Below, piece after piece: positions 45,108 through 53,647 of a DNA stretch of 64,000 nt. The stretch comes from Acidobacteriota bacterium (GTDB lineage: Bacteria > Acidobacteriota > Terriglobia > Acidiferrales > UBA7541): NCBI GenBank assembly GCA_021788095.1, contig JAJYLB010000005.1, forward strand, positions 62,001 through 126,000, in the 5' to 3' direction. The notes below the pieces were generated by a model, which made no database searches, was not told where the DNA came from, and was given only the letters and a program-made list of their open reading frames with translations. Within the stretch, counting starts at the first letter, position 1. Each line of letters opens with the position of its first letter. A program made the position numbers and the translations under genes.

Positions 45108-45401
45108 CGCCTTTCGAGCTTCGGAATCGATTCCCGCCGCCGAGGGACGCGGATCGGCGCGGGCGCTTGAGGGAATCCGGGGGCGGAGCCCGCGCCCCTT
45201 CCCACCTCGCTCCTAACGCGGGGAGCGGCCCGCGCACGGCCGCCCCGATTCGCCCATATCGGCACCCCAACGGCGAGTTTCCCGAACCGCCTCTCTTCCT
45301 TTCCCGGCGAAACCGCCGGGACGCAACCAGCGCGCACACGTACAATCTCCTTGGGCGAAGTTCGGCCGCTAGCGCCGAGCCGCGCCCTTCAAGGAGGAAG
45401 C
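45108..45401. other. Gene-free spacer before the MscS gene
   Basis: A GC-rich, G/C-run-rich region with no supported reading frame. A partial hairpin, GGGGGCGGAGCC-CGCGCCCC, lies near 45178-45198. Confidence 0.45.
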
Positions 45402-46484
45402 ATGCTCGAACGCGTCTTGAACGTGTTCGTACCCTGGCTGATTGCGGCGGGGATTGTGGCCGCCGTGGCCTTGGCCGCGCTCGCAGCGCATTGGCTCATC
45501 TACCGCCTGCTCGGGAGCGTGACGGCGCGGACCGCGATCCGGCTCGATGATTCGTTCGTCCGGCGCAGCCGCCGGCCGGCGAAATGGATTCTGCCGCTGC
45601 TCGCCGTATTCGCGGCGCTGCCCGCCCTCGCGTCTCTCGTTCCCGCCGAATTCATCCACCCGGCGCGGCACGCGGTCAGCTTGGCGCTCATCGCGGCTGT
45701 GGCCTGGCTGCTCGTCTCGCTGGTGGGCGTGATCGACGACGCCGTAGCGCTGAAGTTCCCCCTAGGAGCGAGCGACAACCTCACCGCGCGGCGCGTGCTG
45801 ACCCAGGTGAAAGTGCTCGACCGCATTGCGACGGCGGTGATCGCAATCGTGACCGTATCCATCATGCTCATGACGTTTCCCGAGATTCGCACGATCGGAG
45901 CGAGCCTGCTCGCTTCGGCCGGACTCGCGGGCTTGGTCGTCGGCTTGGCCGCGCGACCCGCGCTGGAAAATCTGCTCGCGGGAGTGCAGGTGGCGCTGAC
46001 CGAGCCGTTTCGGATCGACGACGTGGTGATTGTGGAAGGGGAATGGGGCCGAATCGAGGAGATCCGGACCAGCTACGTCGTGGTGCGGATTTGGGACCTG
46101 CGGCGGCTGGTCGTGCCGATCTCGTATTTCATTCAGAAGCCGTTTCAAAACTGGACGCGGACCACGGCCGAGCTGCTGGGAACGGTGTTCGTCTACGCCG
46201 ACTATACGGTGCCGGTGGATGCCGTGCGAGAGGAGTTGGGCCGGATGCTCGAGCGCTCGCGAGACCTATGGGACGGAAAGGTTTGGGGGCTGCAGGTGAC
46301 TGACGCGAAGGAGCGCACCCTCGAACTCCGGGCGCTGGTGAGCGCGGCGAATTCCGACGCGCTGTGGGACCTGCGTTGCCGCGTGAGAGAGCAGCTCGTG
46401 GTCTACCTGAAAAACACTTTTCCGAATTCTCTTCCTCGCGTGCGCGCGGAAATCCAAGGGGGAGCCGTGGCGGGCGCGCAATGA
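45402..46484 (+). CDS. Small-conductance mechanosensitive channel, MscS family
   Basis: A 360-residue inner-membrane channel. Several N-terminal TM segments are followed by the pore helix, rich in Ala and Gly (TIGASLLASAGLAGLVVGLAA, about 165-187). The beta domain follows, with EPFRIDDVVIVEGEWGRIEEI and YVVVRIWDLRRLVVPISYF, both family signatures, and a C-terminal alpha/beta domain. It releases solutes on hypo-osmotic shock. ATG 45402 has AAGGAGGAAGC ahead. Its stop overlaps the next start (ATGA), and the gene after that also overlaps, forming a three-gene operon. Confidence 0.92.
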   Translation: MLERVLNVFVPWLIAAGIVAAVALAALAAHWLIYRLLGSVTARTAIRLDDSFVRRSRRPAKWILPLLAVFAALPALASLVPAEFIHPARHAVSLALIAAVAWLLVSLVGVIDDAVALKFPLGASDNLTARRVLTQVKVLDRIATAVIAIVTVSIMLMTFPEIRTIGASLLASAGLAGLVVGLAARPALENLLAGVQVALTEPFRIDDVVIVEGEWGRIEEIRTSYVVVRIWDLRRLVVPISYFIQKPFQNWTRTTAELLGTVFVYADYTVPVDAVREELGRMLERSRDLWDGKVWGLQVTDAKERTLELRALVSAANSDALWDLRCRVREQLVVYLKNTFPNSLPRVRAEIQGGAVAGAQ

Positions 46485-47386
46485 ACATGATCGAGCTGGG
46501 AGTGGGTGTGACGGCGGCGATGGCCGGAGTGCTGGCCGCCGAATTCACCCGCACGCGGAAGCGCCGGCTGCCCGCCTACGGTTGGTTGGGGCTGGGCATT
46601 CTGGCAGTGGCGGAGTGGTTGATGTTCCGCGGAGTCGAGCCCGTAGCCACCTACTTCACCCCCATCGCCTGGACCGCCTACCTGCTCGTTGCCGATGCCG
46701 CCGTCTTGGCCATTTGCGGCGAATCGCGCCTCCAGGCGGCGCCGCGGCGCCTGGCGGGCTTGGCGTTTCTCTCGATTCCGCTTTGGCTCACCTTCGAGCT
46801 ATACAACTTGCGGCTCCAGAATTGGACCTACGTCGGCGTGCCGAAAGAGTGGGCGGCGGCGCTCGTGGGCTACGCGTGGTCGTTCGCAACGATCTGGCCG
46901 GCGATTTTCGAGACAGCCGATCTGGTGGAAGCGTTTGGGTGGTTTCGAAAGGCGCGTCCACTCGCGCTCTCGCCGCGCGGCGAGCGGCTCGTGGCGGGAA
47001 CGGGCGCGGTGATGCTGCTCGCGCCGCTGGCGCTGCCGCAGCGCATGGCCGCCTATCTCTTCGCGCTGGTTTGGCTGGGCTTCGCGCTCCTGTTCGATCC
47101 GCTGAACCGGTGGCGCGGATGGCCGTCGATTCTCGGCGACTTTCGCGAAGGGCGGCGGGGCCGGTTGTGGTCGCTGCTCATCTCGGGATGGGTGTGCGGC
47201 TGGCTGTGGGAATTCTGGAACTATGGGGCGGCGGCGAAGTGGCATTATATCTTTCCGATGTTTCAGCAATGGAAAGTGTTCGAAATGCCGGCGCCTGGAT
47301 TCCTCGGTTTTCCGCCCTTCGCCGTGGAATGCTTCGCGATGTACGCCTTTGCCGCGGGAATGCTGAAGTGGCGAGGAGAGCAGTGA
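46481..47386 (+). CDS. Polytopic membrane protein, function unknown
   Basis: A 301-residue protein with about nine hydrophobic segments and several tryptophans near TM ends (WEFWNYGAAAKWHY, near residue 245). ATGA overlap with the MscS gene upstream and GTGA overlap with the TPR-like gene downstream imply coupled translation. I do not recognise the family; the context hints at a role linked to osmotic or envelope state, but that is inference. Confidence 0.75.
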   Translation: MNMIELGVGVTAAMAGVLAAEFTRTRKRRLPAYGWLGLGILAVAEWLMFRGVEPVATYFTPIAWTAYLLVADAAVLAICGESRLQAAPRRLAGLAFLSIPLWLTFELYNLRLQNWTYVGVPKEWAAALVGYAWSFATIWPAIFETADLVEAFGWFRKARPLALSPRGERLVAGTGAVMLLAPLALPQRMAAYLFALVWLGFALLFDPLNRWRGWPSILGDFREGRRGRLWSLLISGWVCGWLWEFWNYGAAAKWHYIFPMFQQWKVFEMPAPGFLGFPPFAVECFAMYAFAAGMLKWRGEQ

Positions 47387-48384
47387 AGGCGCGACAGGCA
47401 GCGCTGGGGACGGCAGCAGTGATTCTCTGGGGCGCTTTCGCCTTGCCGGCATGGGTGGCGCGGCCACTTCGAGTGGCGCACCGCGCCGCGCCGCGCGCCG
47501 CGCGCGAAAAGGCGGCGCCCCCCTTGGCTCTTCCTCCCGCCGCTCGAACCGCCATCGGAGAAATCTACTCCGGCCATCCTGGCGCGGCCATTTCCGCGGC
47601 GCAACGGCTCGAAGCGGCGCATCCTGCCGATCCGCTCGGTTACCTGATCGAAGGAGAAGCGCGCTGGTGGCAACTCTATTGCCAGCACAACCAGGTGCAA
47701 TACGGCATGGTCGATCTCTGGCGGCTGCCGAAAGAGCCCGAGGAGAAACCGTACCTCGAAGACGCGCGCAAGGTAGTAGCGCTGGCTCGGGCGGAACTGT
47801 CTACAAAGGAGACGGCGCAAGCGCACTTGTGGGCGGGGATGGGCTACGCCCTCGAAGCGCGGCTCGACGGCGCGCGCGGGGAAAAGATGGCCACGGCGCG
47901 CGCGGGAGTGAAGGCTCGAAACGAGCTGCTGCGCGCGCTCGCACTCGATCCCCGGCTCGCCGACGCCGGTACGGGACTCGGCCTCTACAACTACTACGTC
48001 GATACGCTCTCGCCCATCATCAAGCTGCTGCGCATTTTTCTCGGCATCCCCGGCGGAAGCAAGCAGCAGGGCGTCCGCCAGCTGCGAACGGCCATCGATC
48101 GCGGCCAGATCACCTCGGTCGAGGCGCGCTTCTATCTGGCCAAGAACTTGCGAAATTACGACCACCACTACGCGCAGGCGCTCGCCCTGGCCCAGCCGCT
48201 CGTCCGCGAGTACCCCGAAAATCCGGTTTTCCTGCTCCTGGTCGCCAACCTCGAAATCGAGTTGGGGCGGAAGCCTGAGGCGCAAAAGACCCTGGCGCGA
48301 ATCGGGAAACTGAAAATTCCCGATGGCGCCTGCCTGGCGCGGTCCGAGCGGATGGCGCGGGAACTGATGGCCGCGGGCCGTTAG
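47383..48384 (+). CDS. Exported TPR-like protein
   Basis: A 333-residue protein starting at GTG 47383 inside the stop of the upstream gene, with a GAGGAGAG ribosome site. An N-terminal hydrophobic stretch (about 7-25) could be a signal or anchor. The rest is helical and TPR-like (AISAAQRLEAAHPADPLGYL, then FLLLVANLEIELGRKPEAQK). A conserved-looking GLGLYNYYVDTLSPIIKLLR segment lies near residue 205, as in a group of exported TPR proteins common in Acidobacteriota. It is probably a scaffold; the partner is unknown. Confidence 0.75.
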   Translation: MKARQAALGTAAVILWGAFALPAWVARPLRVAHRAAPRAAREKAAPPLALPPAARTAIGEIYSGHPGAAISAAQRLEAAHPADPLGYLIEGEARWWQLYCQHNQVQYGMVDLWRLPKEPEEKPYLEDARKVVALARAELSTKETAQAHLWAGMGYALEARLDGARGEKMATARAGVKARNELLRALALDPRLADAGTGLGLYNYYVDTLSPIIKLLRIFLGIPGGSKQQGVRQLRTAIDRGQITSVEARFYLAKNLRNYDHHYAQALALAQPLVREYPENPVFLLLVANLEIELGRKPEAQKTLARIGKLKIPDGACLARSERMARELMAAGR

Positions 48385-48543
48385 GAGATGGGAAAGACGG
48401 AGAAAGGTTGAGAGCTAAGAGTTTCGAGCCGATGGGCGAAGTCCGCCGCACAAACGCAAGGGGCGCGGAGGAACCGCGGGTGGGAAGTGGGGAATTCGGG
48501 AAGCCGTAGTCAGTTCGGAGCCGCAATTTCATCCTAAACCGTG

Positions 48544-48572
48544 TTGACCTAGCGAATCTATTTGTATTAAAA
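48544..48572 (+). promoter_or_regulatory. Possible promoter in an AT-rich island
   Basis: TTGACC (48544-48549), 17 bases, then TTAAAA (48567-48572), in an AT-rich island within GC-rich DNA, about 50 bases before the outer-membrane gene start. The -10 match is weak. Confidence 0.4.
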
Positions 48573-48622
48573 GATACTAGAGGAAACTGTTGGGATCGCC
48601 GGTTTCGGGACTTCAATTGCCC

Positions 48623-49486
48623 ATGCGCTCCGAGCTCCAACGAATGGTCTGCGCCGCCATCGCGCTGCTCCTCGCGCTGCCGGTCTTGGCGCACGCTACA
48701 CACCGGCCGAAGCGCGCCGCTCCCCGGAAAGCCAAACGCGGCTGGTGGGCGCACGTGGCCCGCGCCCACGCCCGGCAGCCCGACTGGATCACGCCGCTCG
48801 TCACAGTCACGCCTCTGCTTGAGGAGGAAGTCCGCTTCGATGAAGTCCGCCAGGTGGCGCCTAACGGCTCCGTCACTCTGGGTTCGTTCGATGGGAAGGG
48901 GTTGGAGCTGATTCCCACCGACCGCATCGAAGTGATCGCGGGCATTCCCGCCTATTTCCATCGCGGCACGGGTTCCACGGCGCGGAGTGGCTGGGGCGAT
49001 TACCCCATGCTGATGAAATACCGTATGTTCAGCGCGCCCGAGAGCAAGGGAGATTACATCCTTACGACCGAACTGGGATTGAGTTTTCCCACCGGAACGA
49101 ACGGCAACAGCGCGGGGAAAACGATTTTTCGGCCGACGATTGGGTTCGGCAAAGGCTGGGGCGATTTCGACGCCCAGGGAACATTCGGCGCCGCGCTGCC
49201 TGCGGGAACCTGGCAGCGGCTCGGCACGCCGCTGGCGCTCAACGTGGCTTTCCAGTATCGCGTCTTGCGCAAACTATGGCCCCAGGTGGAAGTGAGTTCC
49301 ACCGCCTGGCCCAATGGCTCGGACCAGGGCAAGAAAGAGACGTTCCTGACGCCAGGCATGGTCGTTGGCCGTCTCCCGTTTTGGGGTCGCGTCGGCTTGG
49401 CCATCGGCGCCGGCGTCCAGATCGCCACAACTCATTTCCATCGCTCGAATCACAACGTGATCTTCACCGTTCGTTTTCCCTTTTGA
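48623..49486 (+). CDS. Outer-membrane beta-barrel protein
   Basis: A 287-residue protein with a signal peptide (about residues 8-25, ending LAHAT) and a basic linker. It then has alternating amphipathic strands (DYILTTELGLSFPTGTN, FRPTIGFGKGWGDF, LNVAFQYRVLRKLWPQVEVS) and ends in FTVRFPF, a terminal aromatic as in barrel-forming outer-membrane proteins. The family is like transporter or phenol-degradation-type barrels, but substrate is unknown. ATG 48623 is chosen over 48590 to give a proper signal peptide. Confidence 0.72.
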   Translation: MRSELQRMVCAAIALLLALPVLAHATHRPKRAAPRKAKRGWWAHVARAHARQPDWITPLVTVTPLLEEEVRFDEVRQVAPNGSVTLGSFDGKGLELIPTDRIEVIAGIPAYFHRGTGSTARSGWGDYPMLMKYRMFSAPESKGDYILTTELGLSFPTGTNGNSAGKTIFRPTIGFGKGWGDFDAQGTFGAALPAGTWQRLGTPLALNVAFQYRVLRKLWPQVEVSSTAWPNGSDQGKKETFLTPGMVVGRLPFWGRVGLAIGAGVQIATTHFHRSNHNVIFTVRFPF

Positions 49487-49516
49487 CGACGGCGGCGAGA
49501 CGAAGGAATCAAGCCA

Positions 49517-50437
49517 ATGCGCTCGAGCCAAGTGCTACCTGAAAATGGGCCGCCGCGGCGCGCCCGGCGTGCGTTACTCTCCGCCGCGGTCCTGCTCCTC
49601 GCTTGGTCGGCCGGGGGTCGGTCCCGCGCGGGATACTGGGGCGCGGGCACCGCGCCCCTACAGGCATTCTTCCCCACGCCAGGCGCAGGTGCGGCACGGC
49701 AGGCGACCGCAAAGGGCGCCCCTGCAGGGGAACTGACGATTTCCGCCGCGGCCGATCTCCAATTCGCCTTGCGGGCGGTGGCGGAGGGGTTCGAGCGGAA
49801 GAGCGGGGCGCGGGTGCGTCTGGTGCTTGGGTCGTCGGGAAATCTCACCGAGCAGATCGAGCACGGAGCCCCTTACGATCTTTTCTTCTCGGCCGACGTC
49901 GAGCATCCCGAACGCCTCGAACGCGAGGGCCTGATCGTGGCGGATTCGCTCTTCGTCTACGCCGAAGGCCACCTGGTCGTCTTCGTTCCGAAAGGCTCGC
50001 CACTCGATTTCGGAAAGCAGGGGCTCGCTGCGCTCGCCGAAGCGTCGGTGCGCAAGATCGCGATTGCCAATCCGCGCTTCGCGCCTTATGGCCGGGCGGC
50101 GGTCGAGGCGCTCGAGCACGCGGGGCTTTATCCAAAACTAGAGCCTCGGCTGGTGCTCGGCGAGGACGTGTCGCAAACCACCCAGTTCGTCGTTTCCGGC
50201 AACGCGCAAGCGGCGCTGACGGCCGAATCGCTGATGTTCGCTCCCGGCGCGCAAGACCGAGGGCGCTATTGGGTGGTCCCGCCGGCCGATTATCGGCCGC
50301 TCGCGCAAGCCGCGGCGATCGTGGCTCGCTCCGGGAAACAGCCGCTCGCGCGCGCCTTCCTGGCTTATCTCGAGGCGCCCGCCGGGCAGGCAGTTCTCGC
50401 CCGCTACGGCTTCGCGCGGCCAGAGGCCAGGCGATGA
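49517..50437 (+). CDS. modA: Molybdate ABC transporter substrate-binding protein
   Basis: A 306-residue periplasmic protein. The ModA core runs from about residue 73 (LTISAAADLQFALRAVAEGF, LVLGSSGNLTEQIEHGAPYD, FSADVEHPERLEREGL, then IAIANPRFAPYGRAAVEAL). The oxyanion-binding serines lie in SAA and SSG. It captures molybdate or tungstate for ModBC. Unusually, about 40 residues between the signal-like stretch (18-32) and the core are encoded by palindromic repeat DNA. It overlaps modB by ATGA. Confidence 0.9.
   Translation: MRSSQVLPENGPPRRARRALLSAAVLLLAWSAGGRSRAGYWGAGTAPLQAFFPTPGAGAARQATAKGAPAGELTISAAADLQFALRAVAEGFERKSGARVRLVLGSSGNLTEQIEHGAPYDLFFSADVEHPERLEREGLIVADSLFVYAEGHLVVFVPKGSPLDFGKQGLAALAEASVRKIAIANPRFAPYGRAAVEALEHAGLYPKLEPRLVLGEDVSQTTQFVVSGNAQAALTAESLMFAPGAQDRGRYWVVPPADYRPLAQAAAIVARSGKQPLARAFLAYLEAPAGQAVLARYGFARPEARR
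49622..49658. repeat. Palindromes embedded in the 5' part of modA
   Basis: TCCCGCGCGGGA (49622-49633) and GGGGCGCG...CGCGCCCC (49638-49645 with 49651-49658). They are read through in frame and encode the linker between signal peptide and ModA core. They resemble intergenic repeats elsewhere in the window. Confidence 0.6.
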
Positions 50438-51108
50438 ATTGGGAGGCGCTCGCCCTGACGCTGCGGCTCTCGCTCTTCACCGCGGCCGCCCTCCTGGTGC
50501 TGGGCTTGCCGCTGGCCTACTGGATCGCCTTCTCGCAGCGGCGGTGGAAATTCGTGTTGCAGGCGGCGACGTCGCTGCCGCTGGTGATGCCGCCCACCGT
50601 GCTGGGGTTCTATCTGCTCGTGGCGTTCGGCTCCTCGAGCCCGCTGGGGCGCCTGTGGACGGCTTGGACCGGGCACACGCTGGCGTTCACCTTCGCCGGG
50701 CTGGTGGTGGGCTCGATCCTCTATAGCCTGCCCTTTGCCGTGCAGCCCTTGGTGAACTCGTTCCTCGCTATCGACCCGAAACTCATCGATGCCTCCCGCG
50801 TGCTGGGCGCATCGCGGCTGGCCACGTTCTTTCGAGTCATTTTGCCGCTTTCCGCCTCCGGCGCGGCGACGGCCGTGGCTCTCAGCTTCGCGCACACCTT
50901 TGGCGAATTCGGCGTGGTGTTGATGGTCGGCGGTGATATTCCCGGGGTGACGCGGACCGTCTCGATCGGCGTGTTCGACCTGGTCGAAGCCGGCAATTAC
51001 GCCGCCGCCAACACGACTTCCCTGGTGCTGCTGGGCGTGTCGTTCGCGATCCTCGTGATGGTCTACGGCTGGAACCGGGGCGCGTGGCCGCGGGCGCCGT
51101 GGGCATGA
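50434..51108 (+). CDS. modB: Molybdate ABC transporter permease
   Basis: A 224-residue inner-membrane permease with five TM segments. The MetI-type coupling loop is IDASRVLGASRLATFFRVILPLS (about 113-135), and LPLVMPPTVLGFYLL is typical of ModB. It forms the channel with ModC. ATG 50434 overlaps the modA stop and its own stop overlaps modC, so the three genes are translationally coupled. Confidence 0.94.
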   Translation: MNWEALALTLRLSLFTAAALLVLGLPLAYWIAFSQRRWKFVLQAATSLPLVMPPTVLGFYLLVAFGSSSPLGRLWTAWTGHTLAFTFAGLVVGSILYSLPFAVQPLVNSFLAIDPKLIDASRVLGASRLATFFRVILPLSASGAATAVALSFAHTFGEFGVVLMVGGDIPGVTRTVSIGVFDLVEAGNYAAANTTSLVLLGVSFAILVMVYGWNRGAWPRAPWA

Positions 51109-52277
51109 GCGGGAGCGGCGGCGAGGATGGAAGCGTCCTCGATGTTTTCGTGCGCAAGCGCTTCTCCGCCACGGCGGGCAGTCCCGCCGCGACCCAAGAG
51201 ACCAGATTCGCGCTCGACGTCCGGTTCGCGCTGCCGGCGGGGGTTACGATCCTTTTCGGCAGCTCGGGCGCGGGCAAGACGACCACGCTCGGCGCGATTG
51301 CCGGGCTCGTCGCTCCCGACGAAGGCCGAATCCGGCTGAACGATCGCGTCCTCTACGATTCCAAGGCGGGGATTGACGTCGATGTCTCCCGGCGGTCGGT
51401 CGGCTACGTGTTCCAGGAGTTGGCGCTTTTCCCTCACCTCAGCGTCGAACGCAACATCGGTTACGGCTTGCGCCGCCTGGCCAAGCCGGAACGGCAACGG
51501 CGGACCGGCGAGATTCTGGAATCTTTCCGCATCGGAGCGCTACGGCGGCGGCTGGCAGCCGAGCTATCGGGAGGCGAACGGCAGCGCGTGGCCCTGGCAC
51601 GCGCGCTGGTGACGCGGCCCGCCTTGCTGCTGCTCGACGAGCCGCTGGCGGCGCTCGACGCTCCAATCAAGGGACGGCTGATCGACGACCTGCGCGCGTG
51701 GAACCGGGCGCGCGCGATTCCAATTCTTTACGTCACGCACAGCCGCGAGGAGGTGCTGGCGCTGGGCGAGCGCGTGCTGGTGCTCGAGGCCGGCCGCCTG
51801 CTGGCCGACGGCTTGCCCCAGGAAGTGCTTGGCGCGCCGCGCTCGGAGACCGTCGCGCAACTCGCGGGATTCGAAAACATATTCGACGCCCAAGTCGTCG
51901 CCCTCCACGAAGATTCCGGAACGATGACCTGCCGGCTCGTGCCGCCGGAGCCGGCTGCCGGCCGTGGCGTGGACCTCGAAGCGCCTCTCGCCCGGCTCGA
52001 TTCCGGCGCCGCCGTGCGCGTGGGCATCCGCGCGGGAGATATCCTGCTGGCGACCGAAGAGCCGCGCGGCTTGAGTGCGCGAAACGTGTTGCGCGGCGCG
52101 GTTGCCGGGATCGAGGAGAGGGACTGCCAGGTTTTGGCGCGGGTGGATTGCGGCATCACGTTTTCGGTTTTGCTCACTCCCGGCGCGCGGCGGGCGCTCG
52201 GCCTCGTCCCCGGCCTGCCGGTTTGGCTCATCGTGAAAACCCATTCCTGCCATCTGCTTCGCCCCGCGGAACGGTAA
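51105..52277 (+). CDS. modC: Molybdate ABC transporter ATP-binding protein
   Basis: A 390-residue ATPase. Walker A is GSSGAGKTTT (about 53-62), the Q-loop lies in VGYVFQELALFPHL, the signature motif is LSGGERQRVALARAL and Walker B is LLLLDEPLAALD. The C-terminal 120 residues contain a TOBE/Mop-like regulatory domain that binds molybdate (LSARNVLRGAVAGI). It powers ModAB. The set modABC has no ModE regulator nearby. Confidence 0.95.
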   Translation: MSGSGGEDGSVLDVFVRKRFSATAGSPAATQETRFALDVRFALPAGVTILFGSSGAGKTTTLGAIAGLVAPDEGRIRLNDRVLYDSKAGIDVDVSRRSVGYVFQELALFPHLSVERNIGYGLRRLAKPERQRRTGEILESFRIGALRRRLAAELSGGERQRVALARALVTRPALLLLDEPLAALDAPIKGRLIDDLRAWNRARAIPILYVTHSREEVLALGERVLVLEAGRLLADGLPQEVLGAPRSETVAQLAGFENIFDAQVVALHEDSGTMTCRLVPPEPAAGRGVDLEAPLARLDSGAAVRVGIRAGDILLATEEPRGLSARNVLRGAVAGIEERDCQVLARVDCGITFSVLLTPGARRALGLVPGLPVWLIVKTHSCHLLRPAER

Positions 52278-52487
52278 GCCGGGCGCCCGCCAGCAGGCCG
52301 CGAGCCCGCATTCGCGCCAGCCAAGGATCGCTCCTACGGCCCGAACGCCCGGCGCGGCGCCGGACTCGGCTCGCTCACACCCCCTTCTGAATCTCAAGAG
52401 ATCGAGGCCATTGCCTCGCCCCGGCGGGCATTGACTTGCCTGCGGACCTGCTCGAGCATCGCGCAACCGCGGCGCGAGGCATCCGGG

Positions 52488-53210
52488 TCAGTCGATTTGC
52501 GGAGCGACGCGCAGCGGCTCGGCCAGACGCAGCCGAGCGAGCAGGCGCAACACCGGCCAGGAAGGATCGAATTCCCCTTTGCGGACGCTGAAGCGGGCGG
52601 AGGTGGGAAAGGCGTGGTGGTTGTTGTGCAGCCCTTCACCGGCGGTCAGCAGGGCCACGACGCGCAGATTCGTGGCGGTGTTGTTGAAGTTCTGGTAGCC
52701 GACGGCGTGATTGGCGCCGTTGACCACAGCGTTGAAGAAAATGTAGATGGCCGCTTGCGAAACGAACGCAACTCCGCCCCACAGCGGGCCGAGCAGCCAG
52801 ACGAAGATTCCGACCCCCAACGCGATTCCGACGATGCCGAAGCGAAACAAGTGCCGATCGAGCCAATCGTTGCCGACGTCGGGAGCGAAACGCGTGAGCG
52901 TTTCTGGATGGCGCGCTTCGCGGGTGTAGTAGTACGCGTTGCCGAGGAGAATGCGCCAGAGCCCCTCGAGCATCGGGCTGTGCGGGTCGCCCATCACGTC
53001 GGTATGGCGGTGATGCTTGCGATGGACGGCGACCCATTCCTTGGGCTTGATTCCGGTAGCGAGCCAGAGCTCGACGCGCAACAGCAGGGTCAGGGCGGGA
53101 TGGAGCTTCACGCCCCGGTGTGCCAAACACCGATGAAGGTAAATGCTGGTGGCGAAGCTCGATAGTTGCACCGCTCCGACCACGGCAAGCAACGCATACA
53201 ATAAGTGCAT
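52488..53210 (-). CDS. Acyl-CoA/acyl-lipid fatty-acid desaturase
   Basis: A 240-residue membrane di-iron enzyme. The three histidine boxes are present: HRCLAH (about 26-31), HRKHHRH (about 63-69) and HNNHH (about 198-202), with four TM segments between. It inserts a double bond into a saturated chain, probably at Delta-9. It is shorter than typical full-length desaturases (about 300), but all boxes are intact, so it should work. The gene stands alone. Confidence 0.88.
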   Translation of the reverse strand: MHLLYALLAVVGAVQLSSFATSIYLHRCLAHRGVKLHPALTLLLRVELWLATGIKPKEWVAVHRKHHRHTDVMGDPHSPMLEGLWRILLGNAYYYTREARHPETLTRFAPDVGNDWLDRHLFRFGIVGIALGVGIFVWLLGPLWGGVAFVSQAAIYIFFNAVVNGANHAVGYQNFNNTATNLRVVALLTAGEGLHNNHHAFPTSARFSVRKGEFDPSWPVLRLLARLRLAEPLRVAPQID

Positions 53211-53647
53211 TAAGATTTTCGCCTCCGTAATTTCCTAGAGAGGACTCCCGAATCCTGCAGGCAGGAGAGCGACGCATGGCGCCTCGGCAGCGCCCGGCCG
53301 CCAACTGGCGCTTCTCTCCGTCCCACCCCTCGGCGCCGTTCCGCGCCGATTCAGTATGACGGCCCTGAGGATGGAAGTCCATCGGGGAGGTTTCGATTCT
53401 CCTGCGGTTTTCGAGCGCCGCGCTGCCTCTTCCATTCCCCGCTGGCCCGAGAGCGCTTGGAAACGTAACGGGAAAGTCATCGCCTGGCGCGTTGCGCCCC
53501 GCGAAAGCAGCCGGAGGCCATGGACGCCGAGCGAGGTCACCGGGCGAGGCCGACCGAGGCCGAGGCCCGCGCGGGCCACCCGGACCATTGACTTCGGCGC
53601 TTGCGCCGCACTATGCTCGCCCCTCGTTTTTTCGAAGGAGGATCCCG
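53211..53647. other. Gene-free spacer between desaturase and M13 peptidase
   Basis: 437 bases without a supported frame. A direct run, GGCGAGGCCGACCGAGGCCG, near 53550 is low-complexity. No promoter is convincing. The ribosome site GAAGGAGG for the peptidase lies at its right end. Confidence 0.5.
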
